A stretch of 64,000 bases of DNA, from positions 3,754,888 through 3,818,887 of the forward strand of contig FN649729.1 of NCBI GenBank assembly GCA_000310025.1, written 5' to 3'. Both the position numbers and the translations under genes were made by a program. The notes under the pieces are model-generated. The model worked only from the letters and a program-made list of their open reading frames with translations. It was not told the origin of the DNA and searched no databases. Source of the stretch: Ectocarpus siliculosus (Eukaryota > Sar > Phaeophyceae > Ectocarpales > Ectocarpaceae). Shown here one piece after another: positions 46,199 to 58,111 of this stretch; the first letter of the stretch is position 1; the number at the start of each line of letters is the position of its first letter.

Positions 46199-49100
46199 CC
46201 AACCCCAACGCTAACAACATCACCCCAACACACCTGTATGATGATGAGCCAGAACGCGCTGCGGCTCATGAGCTGCATGGCCACGTAGTAGAAGTCGTAG
46301 GCGTACGACACCAAGAGGGAGTAGAGCGAGATGAAGGAGAAGAAGAGGGCTATCGATCCCCACCAGAAGAACCAGCTCTGGTAATTCCATGTCTGTGTTC
46401 CGCCAAACAAAAACCATACCATCCACGTTTCCGCGTTTGGAGTTCCGCACAAGGATCGGGAAGAAGGGGAGTGAGTGGTCAGGAGGAGGTACCGTTGTAG
46501 CTGCTGGCGCTACGTTCACAGGCATCGAAATAACCAGTATCCCACGGTCGTACAGATCCTAAACATAGCATTAGAAAAAAAAAAAACGTTGGAGTATGCT
46601 ACGAGATTCCGCCAAAAATATGTCGGCAAATCAAACTCCTTGTCATGATACACACACGCATGCTACAGCATGTATAGGGTGTGTCGATACACGACACACA
46701 AGAATAAATACGAAATTATTTTAGGTAAGTATTTGATACATGCATATTGAGGCACACAAATACATGTGGAGGCCCAAGCACAGATCATCGGCGACGAAAT
46801 CTCACGTTGGTCATGTTGAAGACCTTCATCATCATGGCCATGATCAGGCCGGCGTACACGGTCGTGCCGAACACGTACAGCCCGTCCCCGTAGCCTCTCT
46901 CCGCCCAAACCGTCGTGGCGTCCCTGTAGGCCGCCAGCGGCAGGAAGAAGACCGTCAGCGAGTCCAGGATGGCCTGGCACACCCACTTGGTCATCGTCTG
47001 CCGAAGGCAGAGGGGTGTTCGAGTGTGCGTGGACGGTGACGGGTGCAACATTGGAAATAGTAATGAAATTGGGAAGATTGGAGGTCATGGCAGGAGCGTC
47101 CCCAGGTGTGTGTTTTACTTGTTCGTGCGTGTCCCCGTGCGGTGAAGCGAAAAGTGACCAGAGCAAGGGACCGCCGCCGTCCGCAAAGGACAAGGGGTGT
47201 TCGAGCGTGTGTGGATGGTGACGGGTGCAACATTGAAAAGAGGTTAGGGTTCACGCGGACACATTGTATTTAGGAAGGACCACTACTACTTCAGGAGCGT
47301 TCCGAGGAGGGCTTTTATTTTTTGTGTTGTATGTGACAAAACTTGGCGAGAGAAAGGGGGTCAAATGATGCCAACACATGGGGGCGAAATGTTGGTATTG
47401 TAGTTTGTTCCCGGGATGAACGGCGTACCGCTACAAAATCTTCTCTATCCATCGTCACAGAGCTGGCCCAAACCATGGCCTGGCACACCCACGATCGCCA
47501 GAGGGCCATCAGAGCTCCCCAGCAATTCCATCCAACAAAAAAACACAAGGCCGATGTGACGACCCCACCCCCCTTATCCTTCCTTCCATACGACAAGCCA
47601 AATACCAAATACCGGCGGTGTTTCGCGCTTGGTGATGCGAGAGCCTGGTCCGGTGAGAACCCGGCGTGCTCCGTCCCACCTTCTGAAGGGATGCGAGCAG
47701 GTCAATGGTCTAACGACTACGGCATGCAGGAACTATTCGCCCTGCCGCGTCCCGGCCTACCTAGATGCTATCTTCGAAACACGATATACATCATGGCATA
47801 CATGACCGTGAGACTAACCCCCGCCCCCCGCCCCCCGCCCCTTCCGTTCCGTTCCGTTCCCGGTGCGTACGTGTCCCTCCCACTCACCCTGAGGTTAAGG
47901 TCCATGCCGGCCCGGCCGACGGCGTATAGCTTGTGGCACTCCGTCGCGGTCTGGTTGCCGACGTCCTTGTCGAAGATGCCGATCAGCAAGATGGGCATGG
48001 CCGTGAAGAAGTTGAACCCAGAGTACACCAGCGACTCGAACAGCGACTTGAGCACGTTTCGCGGTAGTAGGAAAAAGTCGAAGAAAAGAGAGTGCGACGC
48101 CGGGGGGGGCACGTCAATACCACACGAAACGGTTGGGAGTAGAGGGCGGGGCGCGCACGCGCCGACAAAACAAGTTCAGAGGAAAAAAATATAAAAAAGG
48201 TGGTCACCACCACCTCCAACTTGAATATCACGTACTGCCGTAGCAGGTTTGGGTTATTGCGGCCTTGCTGCTACTGCGCCGCTCGGGTCCGAAACCGAGT
48301 GCCCATCAGGATGGACATGACCGCTTGAGAAAGTGGGAGCTCTAGCAGCGCTCGAGCAGCGACTGCGGCAGAGCCGTGTGGTGTCATTCCGTGGTCGATG
48401 GGACGGGATTCCGAAAAGCGATATGTACCGCATTCCACATTTGAGTATTTTCAACAAAAAACAAGCATGGCGTCTCGGGACGCATCAAGTCGGAGACAGG
48501 AGCAAGGCAGGAGAAAACGCTGAACTTTTCCAACGGAAATTACAATAAAAAAAAAAGCTACACACTTACGTACAATCAGCTTCATAAAAAAAAAAATAGC
48601 AACAAAACAACACACGGAAATCCGTCGGGAGGGGGCTCGAAGTCCGAGCAGGGCGAGACAACAACCAACAGCGGTGTCGGCAAAAAGACTTCACGCATCC
48701 CCTTCGACTATGGTATTATCTCGAACGGTGGTATTTCTGTGAGGTTATGTATACTTTCTAAAAAAGAGGGCAGGAACTCTTGAACCACCGAAACACAGAA
48801 GACCCCACCATTCACAGGAGACAAGAGCGTCAGGCCAAGAGAAAAACACTCACCTGGCCGCTGAACCCGGTGTAGAAGCAGAAGTAGAAGAGGCAGAACG
48901 TCAGCACGAAGTTTTTGTAGAAGCTGTACAGGATCACCTGCTCAAGTCGAAAAGGTTTTACGGCAAAGGTCAAGGCTAGCATAGCGTTCTGGAGCCCCCT
49001 CGTGTGTTTGGCCGGGCTATTATAGCTCAGCGTGAGCGTCGCCGTGGGCACGTTGCAAACGTGGATTTGGTGGCCACATCTACGGTACCTTTGTGGTCGT

Positions 49101-52100
49101 CTTCGTATAGCACGGGCTCGACCGTCACCTTCTTCAGCCCCATCTTGCCCCCGAAAACACTATACAAATACAACCTTTGGTAATGGCTAGATCAATATTT
49201 GGAGAGAAAACCGTCCCTACATGGAACAGACCCACGCATGCATGGAACAGACCCACGCATGTAGCGCATCGAGAGACTGGCAGCCCTGCAACCCCGCATC
49301 AACAAACCTTGCACACGCGGCGGTAATCCCAGTGGCCGTGCACCAGCATGAGCCTCTTCAGGAACCGGAATTGCGCGATGGCGAAGTCCGAGTTGTTCAC
49401 CGCCTGCCGACCCTCTTTCCCGCTGATGCCCACCCCAATCTGCAGGAAACCAGCAGCGTGTGTGTTTTCATTTTTTGTTATTTGTACCGACCGGGCTAAC
49501 CGGCTGACGAATGAAAAGACGCCAGTCTCAGCGCCGTTGAAAACACAAAATGCTTCTGAAGGCCACGACCTGGGACCCCGCGAGCGGGGGTCATGGGGGA
49601 GTCTATGCTACTGTGTGTGTGCAATACTCGTGTAAACGCAAGGCCGCAGTCGTTAGACCATTATCCTCGCGTCCCTACCACGCCGAGACGGAGCGATATG
49701 CAGGGTTGTCGCCGGGCCAGGCTATGTTTCATGTGTGCGTGTGGTGTCTGATACACCACAATTCTTGAGAGATTCCGTACGCAGATGTATCTTGCACACA
49801 GGCAGAAAAGAAGAAACGAAGCTCTTGTAGAGCACACGCTGACATGGAGATCACCGCTTTCTCCTGGAGTCCAAAATGGTGACCTCCGCTAATGCCGCAT
49901 CCTACGCTACTTTGTACCCGCAAAGCAAAAAAAAAAAAAAAACACTTCCTCTTCTTGCCGAACATGCACTTCCTCCTGAATCACCCTGACGTCCTACCAT
50001 ACATGTCCTACCCGAAACGCAAACAATAAATTAATCACTATCAAACCTAATGAAACACACACCACACAACACACAGCAAAAATCACTCAACTCACCAGAT
50101 ACACTCTTCGTGCCCGCAAAGCACACAACAAACTCTCCCCCTGCGTACCTGAGCCTCCTGAATCATCCCGACGTCATTAGCCCCGTCCCCGATGGAGAGG
50201 GTCACCGGCGTTGGCACCACCCCCCTCTTCACAAGCCGGACGATCAGCCGCTTTTGCGCCGGGCTAACCCGGCACGCGATGACGCTCTTGCACATGCTCC
50301 CCAGCGTCAGAAGCATGCGCTCCGCCTCGGGGTTGCCAAGGACGTGGGCCTGGAGGGAGGGAGGAGGTAGGGCATAAACCGTGAGACGTGGGGCACATAG
50401 GCCTGGTTATCATCCGCCATAATCCGCCATCGACCATCCACTATCATCCATCACTCATTCGACCAAAAACAGGGAGGGGAAAGATACGCAAACATGAGAC
50501 ATATGTACAACCATGGGGTCTCATTCATCATTTCTGCCGAGACTTTTCCGTCATACGTCCGGCGATCAACAGGGAGGGTGAGGCATGAAACCGTGAGACA
50601 TTACCATGGGATCACCGAAGGTTTCTGTTTATGGGGAGGGTACACTTCTGTGATCGTCATCCATCATCCACTGACGAAAACACGGAGGGCAAGAGAGAAA
50701 CCGTGAGACACTACCATGGGATCAACCATGATTTCTGCTATGGTTTTCGGGGTGTCCACTGGCACAAGCCCGTGGGCCTGGCTAGCATCCACCATCCATC
50801 AATAACAGCGAGGGAGGGGGAATAATCAAGAACCATGAGACACAAAATGGTGGGGTCTACTTTTGTCATTTCTGTTGAGACGCAAACCCTGGGATCACGT
50901 ACATCAGTGCCAGCAAGGTGTACGGGGGTCTGTACTAGCACACGTGGGGGAATTACCGCGCATAGCCGCCGTTGTGCTTCATGCCGTGAACGACAACAAC
51001 ATCAAGAGCGATAGAATCTTTCGAACCGTATCCTACAACATGAAAAAAGAACCCAATATTTTTGCCGATACGAGGTGTACTTGCTCTCTGTCTCTGTCTC
51101 CCGCCCTCTCCTCCGCCCGCCCAACCACCACGCAACCAAAACCACCCCCCAAAAAAATACAAATCAACCCCCAAAACCCAACAATCTCTCACCAAGCTAG
51201 GCCCGTCTAGCACGAGCGCCAGGGAGTCCGCCGTCAGCTCCGACAGCGGCGGGGCCCCCTGAGGCTGCTCCAGCAGGGGGGTCGGCAGAGTGGCCGCGCC
51301 GTCCTCCTCCATGGTGGCCACGCCGCCCGTCCGATTGCGATCCCCCATGGAAGACGGGGCGGAAAGGCCACCCCCGCCCCCGTGCCTTCGAGATCTTCTC
51401 AGGAGACCCAGGGGGCTTTGCTTTACCTGCCGGCAATAGGGGCATCATTTTTTTTTTTTGGTGGGGAGGGAGACACGTTGCTGGTGATTGGTTGTTTTGT
51501 TTGGTACGATGGTTCCAACATGTAAATGCAGTACCAAATTTCGTTTTTTTTGGGGGGGGAGGGAGAGGTTGGTGGTGATTGAATTGTTGTTTGGTTTCGG
51601 ACGATGGTTGTGATATGTAAATGCAGGTACGCAAGAATTTTGTGAAAAAACATCCACCCTCTTCTTCCTGGCAACACTACCACGGTGAAATATAACGCCT
51701 ATAATTCGAATATACAATAACAAGCGATGTGCCTTCCAACAAGCAAAACCTACCACTATCCATCACGTCCCATCATAAACCAGGCCATGTTCATATAACC
51801 ATGGCCCAATGCAACTGCGTTGTTTTTGTGTGCTCTTTTTGTGTTTTTGTGTCCTCCTCACATGTCCCCAGAAGCGCTTCACCAGCCCGTCGTCTTCCAC
51901 CAGCCTGTTGAAGTGGGTCATCAAGGCCCTGAGCTGGTTCACTACAGACTGCGGGTCCCCCTCCTTCTCCTTCAACTTGATGAGAGTCATCTCCGGCTCC
52001 AACAGCCGGCAGCTGGTTCATCAAATGCGCCATTACGGAAGTGGTGGAGAGAGCAAACAACGGTGGTAGTAGAGAGGTATGGGGAGGAAGTGAGGGGGTA

Positions 52101-55100
52101 CATTTAGTCCTTCCCGAAGCCTCCTGACACGAGATACCACTGCTACCACCAACACTCGGGTTCGGTAATGGTCGGCATGGTTTGGTATTCCCTACTATTA
52201 TTGTATTTATCACGGTAACTTGGTTTTCACCAATTACCGCGGAATAACTATCCCGGAATTTATCGTGATAAAAGTGTACCGAGGGGGACCCTGATATTTT
52301 TGCAGAAGATATCTTGCGTAATGTCCATGGCCACCCCTAGGGGATATAGATGCTGCACTCCCTTCACTTCCATCCAACACCAGCAACAATCTTGACCGTG
52401 TCACCGGCGCTACCGTCCTATCTCTTTGCTCCCTCCTCGGCTTCGTGAGAGTGTTTTTTCCTTCTTGTGTACATGTACTTCGTGCTTGTTTCTTACTGTC
52501 CTGCCAGATGGGCACGCAACCCGCCGTCCTCTTCCAACCTAGATACAACCTCTGATACAACCCTTTCCTTCTTCACGAAGGCGTTCGGCAATAATCAGGG
52601 GGGTGGGGGTAGAGGTGATCACTGACTAAATAGAGGAGCAAGAAAGTAGGGGCTTTGAAACAAGAACTCTCTGGCTCAAGGAGCCTGCGGGGGATCCACG
52701 GAATCTTGAATCACATAGAGTACGCGTGGCAACCGGTGTTTTCGGGCGCCGCCTACAACGACCCCGCCCACGCCGTCACACACGCCATCAACCTGCCCTT
52801 CCAAAAAGAAAAAGATGATGAAAAAGATGAAAAGGTGCCGATCTTCACGAAGGGTACAACCTCCCCAACGTCTGTCTGTCGAGGACGATTTCTCTTCTCG
52901 AAACATGACACAAAGCAAAAAAATTCTGGAACCGGTTGTACGCAAGGAATTGCTATCCATGTATGCATATCCATATTCATGTGTTATTGGTCGATTTGAT
53001 CGACAAGCAACCCCGCCACTTTTAAGCCTATTTATCTAGTGCGTGATTTGGTCTATCGTATATCGACGAGAATCCCCCGGCCACTACTAATACTATATTA
53101 GTAGAGGCTACATCCAGTGTGTGCTTCGGTCGATGTTTATCGACAGGTACCCCCCCCCCCCCCCGCCCGCGCGCACACGCGCTCACCTGTATCCGATGTT
53201 GATGGCCGTCTCCATCTTGTCCCCCGTGAGGACCCACAGCTTCACGCCGGCCTTGCCGAGGTCCGCGATCGTCGCTGGCACTTCGTCCTGCAGCTTGTCC
53301 TCGATGGCGGTAGCGCCAACAACGTCCAGGTCGGCCTGGGCGCAAGTGATCGCATCGTCGTGCAATAGCACGGCAGAAGAAGGGGCGGCGGGGTTATTGT
53401 ACACGGGGGAGAGAGAGTGCGGTATGGACGATTGTGTCACGAACACCAATAGCGTGGTGCAGCAGTAGCGCCGATAGCAGCTGAAGCGGTTACTTTGCCG
53501 CTCCGTCGTGTGAGTGAACTTCCAGGCTTAAGAGTTTCACATGCGTTTGTACCCATCTGTTAGACTTGGATCGAGACTAATCGCGCAAGCTCTAATCAGA
53601 CCGCAACCGGCTGACGTGACTTGGTTCGAGCCTTCCCTTTCCCCCCCCTGACACAACAACCTTTATGGACGTTTCCGTACAGCTACTACAATTTGAAACC
53701 CTTTGAGACAGATGAAAACACAGCGCCAGCACCACAACCACCGCCACCAATAACAACACATGCTACTCCAATACCAAACAATTCGAGACAGCGACTGCTG
53801 CAGCACGGTGTTAACAACGCACACCTCACCTCGACTTCCTTGGCCACCTCGGCGATCTGCTCCGCACGGTCGCCGGTGGCGATGGACGCCTTGCGGTACT
53901 TCTCGTACCACTCGTCGAAAAACTCCTGAAGGCAGCAGAGAAACACACACACGCGCAAACAAATGGGAGAACAGCAGGTTGTAAAAAAGAAAAAGAGAGG
54001 GAAAAATGATAAAATTGTCGGCGGAAAGCGCTATTTACACATTCGTTTTGCTCTGCTGGGTGGCCCATCTGTTGGTTCTTCTCGGCTCCCCCCCGTCGTC
54101 AGCAGTGCCCCAACCTGCTCTTCCTTCTCTAACTCCTCCGAAAGCTCGACAACCTAACAACAAAGCCAGAACAGCATGCATTACGTCCGAAATTTCGATG
54201 GCGTCTTACGAGAGGGTTTGTCCGCCCTTTCCACGTCTCACTTTCTTTCTTCTCTCTATTGTACCGTTTTGCTCCTTACATCAGAGGTATTTATTTTCCT
54301 TGCTTCCTTCTCCTCTCTACGCACTTTCTCCTTTCCTCAGAGGTATTTCTTTTCCCTGCTTGCCTGAGACATCTCCTTCTTGGCCAGCAGGAGGGTGCGA
54401 AGACCGTCGTTGGAAAACACGCCAAGATGAGAAGCCACGGTTTCCTTGTCAGACCCCATGTACCCCCTCGAACGGTCCATGATGATGTTGTCCGCCCCCT
54501 TCACCGTACACAACAATGGATTAAGACGGGGGAGAGGGCGGGGGTACTGTTAGTCCATGACGATGTCCGAGCCCTTTACCAGTAGATAACCAGGGATACG
54601 GGATACGGGGAGGAGTACTCAACACAGCCGTAGTCAACATGAGACCATTGCCTGTAATACCGGGACGGGGCTATTCAGGGGGATGGCGTACTCTCATGTT
54701 TTGCATGCCTTAGCGGATAGACCATTGACCACGCGCCTTCGAGAGGACGGAGCACTGTTCGCACAGGACTTATCATCAGCCAATCGTTCCTTCCTGCTAT
54801 TCAGGTGGGGGGGGGATAGTGGAAAGAAAAAAAAATGAGAAAAACAGAAGGCACCCTGTTCGTGATGAAGCTGTCTGTTCCCTACATACAACAGCAGCGG
54901 TCACCTGAGTTCACGGCAAAACCAAGGACCACAAAGTTACCGGTAAGCAAGGGTATTCTCTAAGGAAGACACCAGGCCTCCTCCCACTCAAGTCGTAGAT
55001 ATCTCCAATCCAATCCGGTGCTACAATGCCATTACACACAGAGAGACCCCCTGCCGCACTACATGTCTCCTCCGACTCGTACCGCAAGAACGAAAATTTC

Positions 55101-56200
55101 CATCCTTTCCCTCATTCAGAAGCTACCCACGAACACGCGCTATCTTTACGTATACTACAAAAAAAAAACAGGAAATAGATGCTGTGCTGGGCGCGGGGGT
55201 TGGGGGAGGTACAAACTTTTGCATGCCTCTTCTAAGTGTTGTAAGACCATCGCGGGGAGGGGTATCGTACTCCGCTGCTGGTGTTGGAACTCCCGGCTCA
55301 GCGACCAGAAGACTACGTACGAGGAGGTTGCGAGATTTCACAACAACGCCCCGACGCGAGACACATATACACACACACGACCGACCCCAGACGTTGTACT
55401 GTACATACCTTGCAGTACAAGACGTACGAGCCGTCGGGAGCACGAACGACGACCGACATCCGCTTCCTCGTCGAGTCGAAGGGGATCGTGAGGATGAGGT
55501 TGTACGACAGCCGGCCCTTGCCGGTCACGTCCAGCTCCACCTTCCCCGGCGAGCGGTCCACGAAATTCACTCCTAGCGTCTGCCGGTGTTTTCGTGACGA
55601 AAAACACACAGGGAGAGGGTGTGAGAGGGGGGGGGCGGGGGGCGGGGTCCGGTAAACGAAAATTGCGAGAGGGGGGTAGGGGGGTTGGGAGGAATATTTT
55701 CCGAGAATGCCACTCCCAAAAATAAACTAAGGTTTCAACACAAGGAGTGGGCTGAGGGGGGGCACACCTTGGTTTCATCGCGCAATAGGGAGAACGCGGT
55801 ATGCATTCAGATTACAGTGCCGACTTCGCATTATCACGAGGACCCTCTGGCGAACACGGAGTCCAACCTCGACTGCTGAACTTCGCCATTGGCGGCCATG
55901 GTCATTTGGCAAGACACTCAACGGCGATCGCCGACCAGCGAGCGTTGACTCATCTTTACCATGTGCTGGAATGTCGTACAAGACACCAGCAACATGCTCA
56001 CCGAACATGAGATACCCAGGGAATTCGCGAAGGGTTTGGCTGTACGCACCAAATACCATGGGCGAGTTGCACACAAACACAGAAACAAAGTTGTGCCCAA
56101 CTAATCGTTTTACACCGGACGTTCGAAATTTCATCACTATTGCCAGCATGCCGTGCATCGTCCCCTGCACGCAGCCGACAACTAACCGTCAACAACAACC

Positions 56201-56247
<47 letters not shown>

Positions 56248-57356
56248 CACCCACAAAACAAGACTCCCTCCCGCGACCGATCCAATGACCCACCTTTCCC
56301 CCGTCCACCAACGCCTCCTCGTCCGGCGACTCCGCCTGCATCTGCTTCTGGCCCGTCTTCGGGTCTTCCTCTAGCACCACCGTGTGGTTCAGAGCCAGGC
56401 ACAGCGCGAAGTCTAGCGGCGCGCTACCCTTCTCGGCGCCGGCGATGTTCGACGCCAGCTCGGATAGCGGGGGTGCGTCTACCGCGTGCTGGCCAAAACC
56501 ATCGTGGGGTTGAAGGTAAGGGGCGGGCAAAACACATGAGGGAGGGGGGGGGGAAGAGATAGAGTGGGAAATGATGAGGGGCGAGGAGTGAAGTTTGGAG
56601 GGTGCGTGGTTCACGGCGATCGTCGAGAAAAAACAGACACAGCACGGGCTCGGGCAATCCGGGTGTTCCAAACATCGGAATATAACGCATGTAGATGGCT
56701 GACGCACAGGGAGTTAGCTTCTTCGCAACGGCAGCTGTTTTTTTTTTTCGTGCTACATTTATTATGGCGACAGTCCCCCCAATTTTTCGTTGCGAGACGT
56801 GTACTGTACTACACTTGGTGTCAATGTATTTTTTCGTACAACTACAACCATCCAGGGTGACACAGGAGGGGGTAAACAGTGGTATGCATGGACATTTATC
56901 ATTGTTGTTTTTTGGTCCAGAGTCCCCCCCGAAGAACAAACCAAAACAAGACGTACTTCAAAACACACAACACGCACAAACAACGGGCGACGTCACACAC
57001 TGAAGACCCAAGAATGCCTGTTGCCTGATAACTACTATTTACTCAGTCCAACACAAGAATACCAAACCCGCACAAGCCTTCCGTGTGCACGTATACCTGG
57101 CAAATGCGCGCCTACAAAAAAGCAACAAAAAAGCATAGAATCGACGCCTTCTCAGCAACGCTCTCACCGTCAGCTGCTGCGGGGTCATGAGGTCCTTGGA
57201 CTTCTGGTCCAGCTCCCCGTATATCACCCCGCCCACGCTGCAGCGCTTGAACTTCATGAGGTTCTGCGTCAGCGTCCCCGTCTTGTCGCTGAAGACGTAC
57301 TCCACCTGCCCCAGGTCGGCCCCCATATTCGAAGACCGCGCTTGGGCGGGGGTGTC
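43166..57356 (-). CDS. P4-type ATPase (phospholipid flippase), 18 exons, 5' part absent
   Basis: Moves phospholipids from the outer to the inner membrane leaflet at the expense of ATP. Exons (high to low): 57168-57356, 56294-56488, 55409-55579, 54364-54498, 53830-53925, 53187-53335, 51862-52012, 51193-51426, 50149-50349, 49308-49439, 48854-48937, 47888-48046, 46806-46997, 46234-46392, 45545-45629, 44774-44922, 43884-44078, 43166-43393. All join in phase and give about 967 residues. Landmarks: [10 protein letters not shown] and DKTGTLTQN (phosphorylated Asp), [25 protein letters not shown] (ATP site, split by an intron), [32 protein letters not shown] in M5, [12 protein letters not shown], then M7-M10. 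The actuator domain, M1-M3 and the PISL-type M4 are missing: about 350-400 residues should lie beyond 57,356 but were not found before the window ends. P4 ATPases usually pair with a CDC50 subunit; none is seen here. Confidence 0.93.
43636..43664. repeat. (CAA)n microsatellite in the last flippase intron
   Basis: About nine CAA units, with further scattered CAA/CAG triplets to 43,860. Gives spurious polyAsn ORFs. Confidence 0.9.
45545..46392 (-). CDS. Flippase exons for M9-M10 and the membrane exit
   Basis: Two exons (46,234-46,392; 45,545-45,629). The first codes [17 protein letters not shown] and FWLIIIQ, the second [19 protein letters not shown], matching the end of the P4 membrane domain. 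The intron between them is rich in CAG, CAA and CAC triplets (45,935-46,200). Confidence 0.88.
46806..48937 (-). CDS. Flippase exons for M5-M8
   Basis: Three exons (48,854-48,937; 47,888-48,046; 46,806-46,997). The first holds M5 with FYKN and ends GFSGQ; the second holds M6 and GIFDKDVG; the third holds M7 and M8 ([19 protein letters not shown]). Introns between them carry a dispersed repeat and a 120-bp duplication. Confidence 0.9.
47000..47310. repeat. About 120-bp direct duplication in a flippase intron
   Basis: GGGGTGTTCGAGYGTG, TGACGGGTGCAACATTG and CAGGAGCGT recur in order at 47,010-47,105 and 47,193-47,300. The first copy begins at the edge of the M7 exon acceptor. Confidence 0.75.
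47583..47735 (+). repeat. Dispersed repeat, copy B (about 150 bp), inside a flippase intron
   Basis: Second copy of the repeat at 21,255-21,395, opposite in orientation to the flippase gene. Confidence 0.85.
49220..49261. repeat. 21-bp perfect tandem duplication
   Basis: CATGGAACAGACCCACGCATG occurs twice without change, just downstream of the intron boundary at 49,308. Confidence 0.97.
50149..50349 (-). CDS. Flippase exon with the hinge motif
   Basis: 67 codons: [28 protein letters not shown] and [14 protein letters not shown], where the two Asp residues coordinate Mg2+. Acceptor TCCAG, donor CAG-GTACGC. Confidence 0.95.
50370..50930. repeat. Degenerate 100-130-bp tandem repeats in a flippase intron
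   Basis: About five diverged units share RAAACCGTGAGACA, CATGGGATCA, TTTCTGYYGAGAC and ATCCACCATC words. This 721-bp intron (50,350-51,192 less flanks) seems to have grown by local duplication. Confidence 0.65.
51193..51426 (-). CDS. Flippase exon with a variable insertion
   Basis: 78 codons. The first part ([19 protein letters not shown], then an acidic linker) is low complexity and family-variable; the end [10 protein letters not shown] is the conserved strand. The start assumes acceptor GGCAG at 51,427-51,431, which fits phase; alternatives exist. Confidence 0.7.
51449..51640. repeat. About 95-bp direct duplication in a flippase intron
   Basis: Both copies start with a T run and GGGGAGGGAGA, then GGTGATTGRWTTGTTG, ACGATGGTT and ATGTAAATGCAG. 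Copies at 51,449-51,535 and 51,543-51,628. Confidence 0.85.
54364..54498 (-). CDS. Flippase nucleotide-domain exon with GC donor
   Basis: 45 codons from GADNIIMDR to [12 protein letters not shown]. The acceptor is GTGAAG. The donor is CAG-GCAAGC; no GT donor nearby keeps the phase, and the next exon ([10 protein letters not shown]) continues exactly, so this is a GC-AG intron. Confidence 0.85.
56196..56246. repeat. (CCA)n-(CAA)n microsatellite in a flippase intron
   Basis: Compound triplet run close to the exon ending at 56,294; translates to polyHis, polyGln or polyThr in different frames. Confidence 0.9.
57168..57356 (-). CDS. Flippase exon with the phosphorylation site
   Basis: First visible exon; acceptor GATCAG, donor ACG-GTGAGA. 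DKTGT is coded at 57,273-57,287, preceded by the P4-specific [10 protein letters not shown] and followed by [12 protein letters not shown]. It begins in phase zero, so an upstream exon must exist. Confidence 0.95.
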
Positions 57357-58111
57357 CTGATCGCAGAGTGTGTCACACGGGACGACAGCGGCACGTCAGC
57401 GGACGAAAAAAGAGTCTTGCCACTTCCCCCGACATTTTTTCAACAGGCGGCGGAGGCCGAGGAACAACACGCACGAGCACGAAAACAACACCAACAGGGA
57501 GGCATAAAAAAGCGCCACCGCTCGAGAAAATATGGTCGTTGACAAGTCGAGGCTAAAACAAAAAAAAAAAACGCAAAAACTAGGAGGCATTTCTGATGCC
57601 TGGGTAAATGGGCTTTTTCTACAGAAACGTTCCTCGTACAAGTATATCGTGGCTGTCAACGGCCTGCAGAGGATTTAAAACGAAACGAACCGTAGCCGAC
57701 AAGGGAGGACCTGCGGTTACAACTATAATGAAGGGCGTCCTGCAGCCGAACACCCTTTCCTTGTAATTTTCCTCGGCTCCAATACTTCAATTCAACACCG
57801 TGATGGCATCTCGCGCTACGCGTACCTCATATACTCTGAGCTATTCAGCTAATGCTGTTGCGCTAGTGGTTTGTATCTCGCCCCGTCCCAAGCCCCTTCG
57901 GCGATTGGCCCCGTGAAGGGCCCCATCTATCTCTCTTACGCTTAGTAAGCCTTCTTCGGCATTATTTCGCTTACTGAAGATTACGCCCGTCAGTGGGGTG
58001 GGTGGTGGTGGGATGGGGGCAATCAGGCATGCAGCCAAGACCCGTATGCGTCGCCAGGCTAGAGTCGTCACGTACATACATACCCTCCCCGAAAAAAGGA
58101 GAAGAGACAGA
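57357..58111. other. Presumed flippase intron, left part
   Basis: No P4 ATPase exon was found here in any minus frame. The region holds A-rich runs and no recognised gene and passes into the hairpin array. Confidence 0.5.

Noticed and set aside
47470-47530. Possible decayed duplicate of the flippase M7 exon (WVCQAM)
   Set aside because: Identity covers only about 17 bases and does not extend into flanking codons.
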